A stretch of 64,000 bases of DNA from Anadara kagoshimensis (Eukaryota; Mollusca; Bivalvia; Arcoida; Arcidae), in NCBI GenBank assembly GCA_021292105.1, contig CM037873.1, positions 13,617,489-13,681,488 on the forward strand, read 5' to 3'. Below the pieces are notes generated by a model, which was given only the letters and a program-made list of their open reading frames with translations, was not told where the DNA came from and did no database searches. Position 1 is the first letter of the stretch, and every line of letters begins with the position of its first letter. Below are positions 45,771 through 58,800 of the stretch, in pieces. The position numbers and the translations under genes are program-made.

Positions 45771-46569
45771 AAAACCATGATAAATAAAGTTTATTAGAAA
45801 AAACATGTTGTTTACTCACCCTCCTGCTCAGCTCTGGTCGGTGGCGGTAAAATTTTCCGTGAGTATTACTGAAGTTAGTGAACTAAATTTTGATTGGCTG
45901 GTTGTTCTCGCTTGACTAGTTGACTATTGACCAAAATGGACTGATCAATTATTATGAATGGGAAGGGGTGGCAAAATTGTTGGAGTTACAGTCTTTACTA
46001 ACAGATATAAATGATGAAAATAAGATAATGTAGCAAGGGGCAAAAATTTAATAAAAGATGCAAAACAATATTTCTTGATTTTTTTTGTGGAAAAAAACAA
46101 AAATTGTCTGAAAACGGACCCTGTCACCCCTTTTATTATAGTATACGCTTGACTGTTCACCAACGTAAGACGTAATATGTCTTTGTTTCTCCCTCTCTCT
46201 TGTATATTTACCAACTATGGCTTTCTAACCATTAACCAATTTTATTTAATGTGGTGTCTCGTAAGTCAATCGTGGCCGGATGTAAATGATTAGCCTATTT
46301 TTATGATTTAATGATGTACTATTTTAAAAATTAATTGGTAACTATTTACACTTTAAAAGTACATGTTCTAGTATATTATTAATATTATTATTAATGTCAC
46401 TTGCTCATAATTTTGAAATTTGACAAAATCCAGAGTTTCATTTACAACCCTAAAATTTAAAAACAGCTTAAAAGATTAAAAATTACGAAATCAATGCATT
46501 TTTGTACATTTCTGTAAAATATTTTAGGATAATATCATATTATATGTTTTTTCCGAAGAAAAATTAAAC
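45771..46569. other. No gene recognised
   Basis: Nothing supportable beyond short frames. Confidence 0.4.
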
Positions 46570-46745
46570 GAACTATCACGCCTGGTACACGCATTTTAAA
46601 AGGAAAATAAATCGTAGAAGACCTCAGCCGTAAATTGTACAGTAAAAAAAAACCAAAAAAAAAAAAAAAAAAAAAACCAAAAAACAAAAAAAACGTATTT
46701 CTTTAACAAACTCTGTCCCCTATGCACTAGATTGATCTTTTTCTC
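46570..46745. repeat. Dispersed repeat shared with 28700-28820
   Basis: Same blocks in the same order as the earlier copy; an A-rich insert of ~45 bp (46641-46694) replaces a short GAGTTTTCAAAAACC segment. Confidence 0.7.
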
Positions 46746-47013
46746 ATTGATTGGTAAACTTTGTCCAGACATCATTGAAAAAAATATGTTTTGCCGCGGA
46801 GGTCCTAAAATGTCAATTAAAAGTCAAATTATATAAATATATATAAAACTTTTCAAAAAATGATTTCAGATATGTGATTTTCTATAACTAAGTAACATTA
46901 TCTAGTGGCATATTAATTCAAAAACAGGTTTATACAACATGAACATGCTCTACTTGCTGAACCTTATTTAACATCAAATCAATGTATAGATTATCCGTAC
47001 CACGCACATGTAC

Positions 47014-47123
47014 ACGGGGAATCAATTTTAAGCAATAAATAAAAAAAATAGCGTATCACATATATAAAAAGAGTATAGGTGATACGCTATTTTTAATTAA
47101 ATGCTTAAAATCCAATCCCCGGT
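47014..47123. repeat. Long palindrome
   Basis: Inner arms AAATAGCGTATCAC (47046-47059) and GTGATACGCTATTT (47079-47092) are perfect over 14 bp with a 19-bp loop. Outer arms TTTTAAGCA (47026-47034) / TGCTTAAAA (47102-47110) and GGGGA / TCCCC continue the pairing. Confidence 0.8.
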
Positions 47124-47169
47124 TACCTATGGTACCACGGAGTAATTCGCATCCATTTCAAATTAAAAC

Positions 47170-47415
47170 TAGAAAAACTGTGAGCCACAAGCTCACAAAA
47201 AATACCCCCGCTACCAAAAATCCATCGGATCAAATTTTTACATAGGAGGTGCACATCTACATTATATCACAAAGATTGTGTGAAAGTTTCATGAAAATCC
47301 ATTGAAGGGTTTAGAAGGAGTTGCGGATAAGAGATAGGTACTCTAAGGTGTAACGGAAGGACGGACGGACATCCCTATCACTATATACCCCCACTTTTTA
47401 AGCGAGGGTAAAAAT
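47170..47415. repeat. Dispersed element with ACCCCCGC / GCGAGGGT ends
   Basis: Begins near AAAATACCCCCGCTACC and ends near TTTTTAAGCGAGGGTAAAAA. Contains GTGTGAAAGTTTCATGAAAA and GGAAGGACGGACGGACAT, which I associate with common bivalve repeats; single copy in this window. Confidence 0.5.
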
Positions 47416-47419
47416 CACT

Positions 47420-47745
47420 ATTATAGCTTGCTAGAGATAATTACACTATGCCTTGTATAAATTACCCTTTACAAGAATCTCAAACACAGCGTAGAAGTAA
47501 TCAATTTCGAATAAAAAAATCTCTATTATAGCTTGCTAGAGATAATGACACTATATATACCTTATACAAATCTCAAACACAACGCTGAAGTAATTTCCAT
47601 CCATTTCAAATAAAACAATTTCACTATTACAGCTTGCTAGAGAGAATTGCTAAATTACCCGTAACATGAATCTCAAACACAACGTAGAAGTAATTTCCAT
47701 CCACTTCGAATAAAACAATTTCACTTATATTGCTATTGCAAATTC
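47420..47745. repeat. ~105-bp tandem repeat, 3 units
   Basis: Each unit: TATTATAGCTTGCTAGAGAT, AATGACACTAT, then AATCTCAAACACAACG and TAGAAGTAATTTCCATCC-type blocks. Confidence 0.85.
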
Positions 47746-48043
47746 AACGTAGATACACTTGTACCATTCTTTGTATATAACTAAATACCACGTGTTAGAT
47801 ATCTACCCCAAATACATGCCGTTTAAACCACGCGTTTCTACATTAATGACATAGGTCATCCACGATCTGATAGCAAAGTATACAGCGAGTCTATTTTAAT
47901 AATAGGATAATTGTAACGAACAAAGCGGGAGCCGGCGTGATTATACACATACCGAGATACACTTCTAACACCTTTTTGCGTTTTTTAAACCCGTCCGTGT
48001 TTATAAACACTTTGCCATCAGAACGTGGACGGACTATATAGGC
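47746..48043. other. No gene recognised
   Basis: Unique sequence between repeats. Confidence 0.4.
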
Positions 48044-48276
48044 AAACAACATTGACCTGTCCGTTTGACCTTTTATTAGAAATATTCATATAGAAGGGTC
48101 CACCAAATATATAGGTTGTGTTAGGATTCGTAGTCAATACATTTACACATTGCCCATGATAAGTATTCACATCCTATAGACAAAAAATGCACCCGTGGTG
48201 CCTATTGCTTAAATTTACTTAATTTACCACAATAAATATTAAAATGAAAAGTCAAGCGGACAGGTCAATGTTGTTT
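48044..48276. mobile_element. MITE with TTGACCTGTCC terminal repeats, copy 2
   Basis: AAACAACATTGACCTGTCCG at the left and CGGACAGGTCAATGTTGTTT at the right are inverted repeats of ~20 bp without mismatch and extend further with a few. Opposite orientation to 22726-22953. Confidence 0.85.
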
Positions 48277-49230
48277 ACATTATACATTTTTGTAGACACT
48301 CGGTTCGATCCATAAATTCAGACTTTATCTGTAATACATGATGGAAGACTCACATAAATATCTGCAAGCATTTAGAAAACCGATTAAAAGTCGAGTTACA
48401 ACTTGACTAAAATGTAAGATGTCTCTGTATCTAAAATTATCGTTGAAACCTTTTGGCTAATTTGGTAAAAAAAACGCTTTTTCTAAATGAGGTCAAATGT
48501 ATGCTGAAAGCATGTCGCATGAATTAACATAATCGCGATGTGTCACCATTTGGATTTTTTAAACTTCGAGTCTTAGAATTAATATAATTTATGCCTAATA
48601 CGAGTTAATGTATTTATAGAAAATACCGTTATATATAGGTAGAGACATCATGCTGTTTTTGAATTCATTGTGATGATTTAATCACTGTATAGGAGAAATA
48701 CCTTTATTGAAAGGGCGCAATTTTTCCTTATCTATGCCAATAAAATCGGGGTATAATAAATGTAAATGTCCTTTGTTTTAGCAAATTCATTTAATAATAA
48801 AAAGTTGATTCTAAGCAGTACTTATTGAAATGCGGCCAATTGTTATTAAATTTTTGTTAAATGAACCAAATTCACAAAAAGTCCCTAGGCAATTCCAAGA
48901 AACTCATTTATTGTATATTAACTTTACATTTAAATTTTATTTATATTAAATATATTAAGTTTTTTTTAAAAAGCCAATATACCTATGATTTATCATCACA
49001 CACATATGGCGATGTATCAGGTTTCTCATAAATTAGTTTAAGTTATGCGGTTATATATTTGTATGATAATCAAACAGATCATTTAGTATATTTTACATTC
49101 ATGATCTATGTTTTCAGTTATGGGTCTTTGAAACTAAATAACATGCTGAAATATATAAAACATATGTGTAACTTTTGTTTCATTATAAGACACAAGAGAT
49201 ACTAAGTAGTGCAGATACTTTAACGTTAAA
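48277..49230 (+). other. 5' flank of the channel gene
   Basis: AT-rich, no recognised promoter element. A TAG in the frame of the start codon lies 15-18 bp upstream of the ATG at 49231, so the coding sequence cannot extend upstream without splicing. Confidence 0.5.
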
Positions 49231-49442
49231 ATGGTCATGAGCGTTATGTCTCAAAAATTTGCGGAGTCTGATTTCAGTTCATTTTCTACAGCGGAGCCGA
49301 AGGGTTCTCCTAAACGGGAAGGTATTGATAAACAGAAAGTGAATAAGAACAAAATAAAGGAACTTATAAATACGTTTGTTCAAAATACAACTGTACATGG
49401 TGTACGATATATTGGTCAGGAACATTCCAAGATTGTGTTCAG
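49231..49442 (+). CDS. Channel exon 1: cytoplasmic N-terminus
   Basis: ATG at 49231; ends ..TTCAG|GTAAAA, phase 2. Encodes ~70 aa with FVQNTTVHGVRYI, the conserved His-Gly region that controls gating in this family. The upstream Lys-rich part is cytoplasmic. Confidence 0.85.
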
Positions 49443-52400
49443 GTAAAATACATACTGTTGAATATCAGTTATTTGAATGTGTCACTTTGTCATGTTAGTT
49501 ATACTATTTTCTACACTGATTACTGTTTTGTGTATATTCTATGCTGGATACTACACACAGATCCATAATAACTTATTACATTCGATTTCACGCATTTTTG
49601 CATGTGTTACATAGTACATAAGCATCATTATTAATCTGTTTTAATTTTGAATCACCTGACCGCCCTTATCAGATTAGTAGTGCTCGAACCAAACATATAA
49701 AAATCTATTTATTATTAGATGTTTAAATGATAAAAATAAAAAATCTAATTTATTTTTACCAAATCCATCTAAGGCAATACTTTTAAGCATAGCTTAGTTT
49801 GTTAGGAATGAAAATTTTACGAAGCAGGTAATTTTGATTTATAATGTTTATCTGACAATATAATTCAACGTTACTGCCTTTTGGGTTAACTATATCCTTT
49901 GTAATGTTTAGTAAACTATCCGTATGGTGCTCATCATATATTCGGTTGCAATGTGTTTTTGTTTTTTGATGTCACATGTTCTGGATGGTTTGGACTAGTA
50001 CAAACTAATTGAACAACTACGGCGTTCTATTTTTGTTTCATGTTTCATGCATCATCAACAGCGAAAGCAGTTGTAGGGACCGCTACATTCCATCCGTCCA
50101 TTGTGCGTTTGTACGCCCATCACAGCTAGGGTACAGTAAATGATACACATTGAATATTTTTGAAATCGAAAAACCAAAATCAATGTTGTCGAACGTCAAA
50201 TCTGTGCAGTGCAAATGGGACTTTAATTTTTAAACAAAAAACCCCAAATTTATATTACAATATATTCCGGCTTTAAAGAACATTATATTAGACACACTAG
50301 TGTCCAAGGTTGTACTGTATATACTAGTATTTAAAGTCCCATTGCTTCACGTTCCCTTCATTTTCAATTTTAATGAAACACAAGGCGGGTGCAACTAGGT
50401 AGAAGGCAAAAGGAACTTACCCTTCCAGAGCACCTTGCCTCACCTTCCTGGTGGAAGTGCATTGTGTTTAACTTTATTTGCTAGTTTTTACTTTAAAACT
50501 TTGATAAGCCATGAATTGGTATATTTGTTTTTGGACTTTGTTTCCTGCAATTTCACACGTTTTATGTTACGGCATGCTACGTGTTTCCTAATCACACCAT
50601 TTTTCGACCAGGAAATGACACGCTGGCAACACAATATCATATTCAATGCAATTTATATACATACTTATACACAAGAAGTATGTTATTTTGTTACTGACAG
50701 TTTAACGGTTTTAAAATGATCTCCAGAAGTTTTCACTGTATTATCAAGTTTTTTTTATTGAAGATTATAGTTTTAAATAAAAAAATTTGAAAGAATGAAA
50801 AAATCAAATTGTCATATATTGCAGAACTGTAATGTTACTCATTTCCAGAGCTTCTATAGAATCCAAAAAAGCGTTTTATTGTTTTAAATTTTACATGGTT
50901 AGATTATAATAAATGTTTTAGATACGAGTTACTCATTTACATCTTAATCCATTTTCTGACATCGGTTGCCAAATCATTTTTTCAAACTTAATTGCATGAT
51001 CTATCACTGAAATTAGTGCTTTTTAAAATATTTATGCAATTATTTCTAATGTCACGAGTTATTGTCTTTATTGAATCAGGTATATTTGTATATGTTCAAA
51101 CTACTTATTCACATGTCTACACTGAATTGCATCAAACACCATTCTTATCCTCGATATAAGCTTTTGCAATTAAAATCACAAAACCCTATTAACAAACCTG
51201 TAAGCTTTTATTTCACAATCCTTCGCTGTAATGATTTTCGTGTCTTAGTTGCGTTGGCTGTTGCCTGGTGCATGTTTTAAAATATAGGTATCTTATTCTT
51301 TTCATTCTCCATTTTCAATACATTTTAACATATATTCATCATAGTATACATCATTACAAACATATATAGTTAAATAACATAGAAAGTTGTTAGTCAACAT
51401 ACACTTATACAATAGGACAACTAATTCAACATACATTACAGAGATTGTATATGGGTGCAAACTACACAGGGCTTTGAAAAGTAAAGAAAATATTCGCCAA
51501 ATTTGCTTGATATAAGAAAGTCGATCGGATTTCATCGAGAATAAGTGATACCAGTATAATATATAATGCGATTTTTCTCTTGTCTTTATAGAATACTATG
51601 GCTGTTAGTGTTTCTGACATGTGCTACTTTGATGATGTTACAGATAATAGATAGATTGATATACTACACTACATCGCCTGTATCTGTGGATGTCAGAATT
51701 AACCATAATAATTCTTTACCCTTCCCGTCTATGACAATATGTAATACAAATGCATTCAGGTAAGATGTATTATGTTTTTTTCAACATCTGGGAAAAAAGT
51801 TTTGGTTTCATAATTTTAGTCCAAGCACTACTGATGAAGAATAGTATTCAGGAACGGCCGTCTAGTGCTGTAAAATTAAGACTGGTGTATTATGTGATTT
51901 GTAATCCTTTTGTATTCGCGTTAATATGTATTTGTAGTAAAACTGTCAAAATACAGATAAGCACTGGCATACTTACTCAAAAACAAACCTTCTGATATAT
52001 GTCTAAATCGGACCTCTTGCCCCTCAAAAAGTGAAAACTTTTAAAACTGAAAAACAAAGTTATTAAACACGTGATCTTCCACCAGGAAAATGGGACCGCG
52101 TACTACGGAAGGATAAGCACAAAAAGGTTCTAGAGTTAAATAGAATTATATAGATTAGGTACATTTGGTTCGAAATGATCATAAAATATGATAAAAAGAG
52201 TTTAAGGTAATCGAATCATGGGACCTAAAACTGTTATTTTTCGGATATATTCCCCTTTATCAAAATCGGAATATTATCCTTTGATTACAAAATTATATTT
52301 TGACTTTCTTTTCAAAATAACATATAGGTACATATGTTAATTTAATAACTCAACTTGCTTTAACCATTAGCAAGAAATATGGTAATCACGTATTTTGTTT

Positions 52401-55400
52401 TATTCAGAACAACAGCTACAGCAGAAAAGGGACAATACGAACTATTAGAAGATGTATATTCGGGTAACCTCGCCAGACTAAATACTTACACCGAATTACA
52501 TAACACAACACTACGTCAACTTTACTTGGAAAATGGTCATAGGAAAGAAGATATGATTATACAGTAAGCCTGTTATATTTTATATTTCTTAAAATAAAAA
52601 CTAAAATTACGATACAAATGTTTCGATATTGGAGTTTTAGGAACCTTTCAATGTCTTTTATCAACATAACTTAATATAATTTTGTCATTGGTCAAAGGTT
52701 TTGTGATCAGTGGTCTAAATATCCGTTCAGTTTATTTATGGGCGTGTTATTTGAAACACTGGTTATTGAGACTTTTATGTTTATTTTAATAGTTTATTGA
52801 ACATTAGCTATCGTTTATTGTTGTAATTTATATATATTTATTAAACTAAATCATAAATGTACTTAGAACTAAATCATCAGCGTGCCACATACATAAAACA
52901 AACACATTTATCCATGTCCAAATTAAAACCCCAAAGCGAAACAAAAACTTTGACACTGGCTTAGTACAATCCGTGAACTCCCACCAAGAAGTGAGACCGG
53001 GTGCTACGGAAGGGTAAGCATCATATGTTGGTCCTGTTCAGCTAACCACAACCTCCATGTGTAAATTGACATTTAGAACTATTTTATATTAAATTGAATA
53101 TACAACCAGATTTAATTTGTATGTTTTCAGATGTAAATGGTCTGGAAGAGAATGCAATGCTAGTTGGTTTACTACTACAATAACTGATTTTGGCTTATGT
53201 TTTACTTTCAACGATCGCAAAAATGGAGATATTTTAATTTCTACTGAATCAGGTGAAATAACACGTCACTTATCTAAAATAAGACAAAATTTAAGAATTG
53301 GGTTAAATATGCCATGTCTCATAATGGGTTTTGTTGTGTCAACAATGCCCTGGATATATTTGACGTATCATAGTTAAATGTTCTGTGAACCCAATTTTGA
53401 TTACACACGTGGCGGGTGTAGCTTGCTAAACAGGAGGTAATTAATTATCCTTCCAGAGCACCCGACCTCACTTGTCATTTTCAAATCTTTACTTTGCTTC
53501 TTGATTGTGATTCAGACACGGACTTGTATGTTTGTGTTTGATTTTGTATAATTTTAAGATGCATTGCTTTTTATCGTGTATACATTTGTAGAAAAAGCAA
53601 CAGCTTGTACACAAGCTAGATTAAGAAAAAAATCCAATGTATCATTTTGACATTCAACGTTATTAACCCAGATGTTATATTTATTTTTGCACATAATATA
53701 AAAAATGACATGGATTAATCTTTTAATATTCAAGTTTAAAAAATAATTGAAAAGGTATAAAAGGTGACTTGTTTAAGTAAAGAGGCGTTAATCACAATAC
53801 ACATTATCGAAAATGATGACAAATTATTATGATATGATGCTACTTGATGCTTAATCAGAAACAGAATCAGTACTTATATTTATTTAGCCTTATACAATAG
53901 AAAATTAGCTGCATCAAGTAGTGTTTTATTGTTCTCGAAATGTACAATTTAAAAAATGTGCAGTATTAGAATGTGCCCATCTACACTGGTTTATGAGATA
54001 TTGCGCATTATACCAGTTGTATTTTTACAGCACTAGACGGCCATTTCGGAATACAATTCCTCACCAGTATGGCTTGAGCTAAAATTATGAAACCAAAGTT
54101 GTTATCAAGATGTTGAAAAGATACTCAAAGGACCAAAATATATTTTACCTAATTTAGCTAAGGAAATACTTTGCATGAGAAAATATACCTTAGTTTTTGA
54201 GAAACATATCTCTATAATGGATATGTACTTGTTGTGTATTACATGCTGTAACGCCTGACTTGTATTGGAAAACGAAAAAAGAGCACTAAAATATTGAACG
54301 TAGTTCCTGACCACATATGCATTCAAGGAATTACGAAATGGTAATTAACTGTAATTGCCATTTATTGTATAACTAGGTTCTAATTCGGGATTAGAGTTAT
54401 TATTGAATATAGAGCAGTATGATTATATGCCTGGTCCACACATGTCTGCTGGAGTGAAAATACTTCTTCACGAACCAGACGAGTTACCATTTATAGATGA
54501 GCTTGGTAAAGCCTTACAGACAGGGGCCAAAACATTTATTGGAGCTAAAATGTTGGAGGTAAGGGGACAGAAACATTTATTGGAGCTAAAATGATAAAAG
54601 TAAGGTGACGGGAACATTTATTGGAGCCGAGATGTTGAAGGTTGGGGGCGGAAACATCAATCAAAGCTTAAATGACCAAAACATTTATAGAAATGTTGAA
54701 TATTGAGAAACTTTAGAGCGCATACCCTTACGATGTTATAGCTATTGTTATATTAGCAACATACTTAATTTGGAAAAATCATGCGGTCTATAGATTTTAT
54801 TGATACTTTTTGTGTATTTCGCCTCGTTTTTCAGGTTCAAATGAATTTATTTTAAAGGTAAATTTTGACTTAGAAAATGCATTTTCCTATTTTTGCTGTT
54901 GCAGTTATGCAGACACTATCTTTATTTAACGCCCTATAGTTTCACGTCACTGTCAGAATAGATTGTATAAGTGTTGAAATATATCAAATCGAAACAATGT
55001 TGATGGTTGGAATAACAGAGCCAGAATCAATTTTAGAAATTGTTAGCGCCAAAACCAAAGTTTAGTGAGTATTTTTATCACAGTATTTAGAAATAAACCA
55101 GTCTGACCAGTCACGTGATATGTCTAGACCCTAAAATGCATGCAATTTACATCATGAGAAACAATCACATTTACATAACATGACGTATACAAAGACATAC
55201 AGTTCAACACAACAGACAAACATAATAGCACACCTGGTAAAGACACTTGGCTACATTTATAATTTTGATTATACACTTGGGGGATGTAGCAAGCTAAACA
55301 GGAGGTACTTAACCTTCCAGAACGACAGGCTCTACTTCCCTCGTGGACGTTTACATTTTTAATAAATGTGCCATTTTTCAAAGTTCTTACTTATTGTGCA

Positions 55401-55771
55401 TTGTGATTTGAACATTAGCTGGTATGTTTGTTTTTATTTCATGTAGCAAAATGTTGTTTCAAATGTAATTGTAGTGCTTTGACATTCCTTTACAATATTT
55501 ATTAAACATGATATATTTTGTCTCAGAGATAAAAGAATTAAGAAATATTTTCTATTTAATTACGGACATCTACAATCAAACTATATGAGTCACATATTTA
55601 GACATGACTTAGATTCCAAAGCATTGTTTCTTAATTGTTTTTATGCTACTTATAAATAATTACGATAGAAAGTCTATTAATACACACTTTTCATAAAATG
55701 CATGAGTAATGATCTATGAAGGATTTTCACTTTTTGGATCTTTAAAACAACAACAACAACAACAACAAAAG

Positions 55772-55803
<32 letters not shown>

Positions 55804-58800
55804 ACAACAACAACAACACCAGAACATCGAAACGTGCTTACAATTAAACAAACATAAATTAACGTTAATGTTACACAACAACAGCAACAACGAAACGTTC
55901 TTACAATTAAACATAAAATAAACGTATTTATTTTTAGTATATCTTTATAACAGTTTTATATGTTTAGATGCTGTACATATTTTTGTTTATTTTGTTTAGA
56001 TTCATCATCTTTTGAAACCAGTGGGCAACTGCGGACATGGACAATTGAAATACCTTAACCAGTTCCAATATACACCACCGGCATGTCTTGCTGATTGTCG
56101 AGCAGAGTTGATCTTAAAAGAGTGTGGATGTCTGGATTTTTACTTCCCTCCTGGCAAAAGTACTGAACTGTTTTTGTGTACATGACATTTACATATGAAT
56201 TGACGGATCGCCGGTTACGCCCACAATGTTCCGACAAAGGCCGCCATCACGGTACCAAAGCAGCGTCACGGCAACTAATGACGTACTAGTGTCAGTGACG
56301 TCATTAAATGGCGCATTTCAGCCGAGTTTTTGTGTGTAATTGAAGCATGTCAGGCCTTTGTCGGAACATTGTGGGCGTGGTCAGCGATACGTCAATTTGC
56401 TTCACTCGACGAAAAATATATGCAATGGTGTTTTATACATTGCAAAGTTTTTAATTTTTGAATTGTGCTTTGAACATGGACTGGTGTATTTGTTAATAAT
56501 AATTATAAATACACTTTATGTTTTTGGTTAGTCTCAACCCGAACACTCAAAAGAAAAATTGCATTGAATACTCGAGGGCAACACCGATGAATATCACTTT
56601 CTAAAATGTGTGCAACAAAGTGCGTGTTGCTTAAATGTTTGCTAAAATATTTACACCACTGATAACACTACTTCTAAAATTGATTATGCCAGTATGCTAT
56701 ATGAAATGTTCGCTCGATTCCTTATAACATAAGGGATCGAGCAAACTTTTCGTATAATATATGGAATAAAAGTATCGATAACTTGCCCTAATGGTCCATG
56801 TCGATATTTATTTCAGGCCGAAGTTGTACAGTTACAGACATTCCATGTGTATTCAAGGCAAAGGGTATGGATATGAATTCATTTATATGCGATAATAAAA
56901 AATGTTAATAAAAAACAAACATGCTAATCCATGTCTGAATCATTACTACTACCGTTATTATCATTTTTTGTGAAAGGATCTAAATACATAACAAAAACCA
57001 AACCAAGATGCTATATCCTGGCATGGAATTTTATGGAGAACATATTGGGAAAGTGGCTGTTAGTTTTTCGGTAGATAATAAGTCTAATTGTTATTTTTGG
57101 ATATATGCTTGTGTATTCATGACTGGCTGAAAGTGAGTTGAATGAATAATGATTTCCAAATAGTACGAATGAGTTTTTGAATATCCTTAACAACACCACT
57201 GAATATATACTCCAATTTTCTTCTAAAGTATGTAATTGCATACCTAGTGGTCTCAAAGTGTCTTTTCCTGTAATTAACTAGTATTGTAAAGTGTGTTCGG
57301 GTGCATTAGGCTTTGCATTTTACGGATCAAGTTTTAATTTATTCTATTATTTATATCATTTAATTATATTATTTTGTTATATTTTGTTTCAGATGCCATT
57401 AGAAAAAATGGTAGCAGCAAATGTAATTGCCCAGTGCTATGTCACTCAACGAATTTCGAAAGTGAAATATCATTTGGATCAATATCAAATCTTGCACTAC
57501 AAAAATTAATTAATGATCCAGACATAATGGCTATCGGATCTAAATACAGAAAAGCCAAAGAAGTTTCACAACGAAAATGGAAGCATGTAGTTCAATCTTT
57601 CGAAAACATCGTAAATAATTTACAAAAGAATAATAAGGATTACAAAAGAATATTGAATACTGAGTTATATAGTCTTTTAATAAAGTCTATGGATACTCTA
57701 AAACGTGTTAAAGAAATGACCCAAAAGCATTGGAATAAAAAACGATATTACTACCAATTTCAGGACTACGTACTTAGAAAAAATGTTTTAGTAGCAGCAG
57801 ACGAATATGATGATAATTTTTTCAAGCATGTCGGTGATAATCCTTACGGGTTTACTCTTTATATTACAAGAATATTATCTCAAATGTCAAGCACAACAAT
57901 GAGTCAGAAGGAATGCGACAGCTCAGACACGATGCGTATTATCCGTGGGTTTGTTGAATCCCGTTTAGAAGTCGCCCGTATGTCTGTCTTAAAATTGAAG
58001 GAGTTGTTTATTAGTTACAAGAAAGGGACATCAATATTTGATTTGAAGTTCGATTCTTATGACAATGAAACTGGTAAATCAATCTTACCAAAAATTTTAA
58101 TGAAAGACGCATTCATTATGAATTCTCAAGCTAGACACAATGGCCTTGTTACAAGAAATATGATGAAACATATAAAGGTCCGGCTGAAATATTATCTTAA
58201 CCTTACTCAAATCATCTGCCAAAATGGCGGCGTGAACTTAACGGATCTGAAAGCCATGAATGACGATTTCACGGAAAAATGTCGCATTTATCAAAAACGT
58301 AAAATTAACTTATTTGAAGACATACTCTATTGGCCTAAACTTGAACTAACAAAAAGAATAGAATTATTTGAAGAAAAATGGAAAATGTTTGAATCAATTT
58401 ATAAAGAAATGGAAGTTAATTTTCAGTCATACCTTATTTCTCTAAAATCTGTTAATATTACTTTGGACAAAATAGATAAAATTGTTATGGAGCACACGAA
58501 TATCTTAAAAACACCAATGGTACAAAATACGGTCTGTACGAAGACTTTTCTGCGTTTAAATATTCTGGAAATTATGGGCTTTATAGTTTTAACACGGAAA
58601 CTAATACAAGAGAAAATGTAATTGTTGACCATTGGAAGACAATGTTACCTATAGTTCAGGATATCTGGACAATGATAATCAATGACATTGATATGATGGA
58701 ATTTTATCAATATGTAAATGAAACGTCGTATCTTGTGGATTTAGGGACACTTAAAGACGAACTTGAGGCAAACTTTAGCCGTTACATGCGACAGACTGAC

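Noticed and set aside
55709-55921. A Gln/His-rich small protein
   Set aside because: It is a translation of the compound AAC/CAT/CAA microsatellite in a channel intron.
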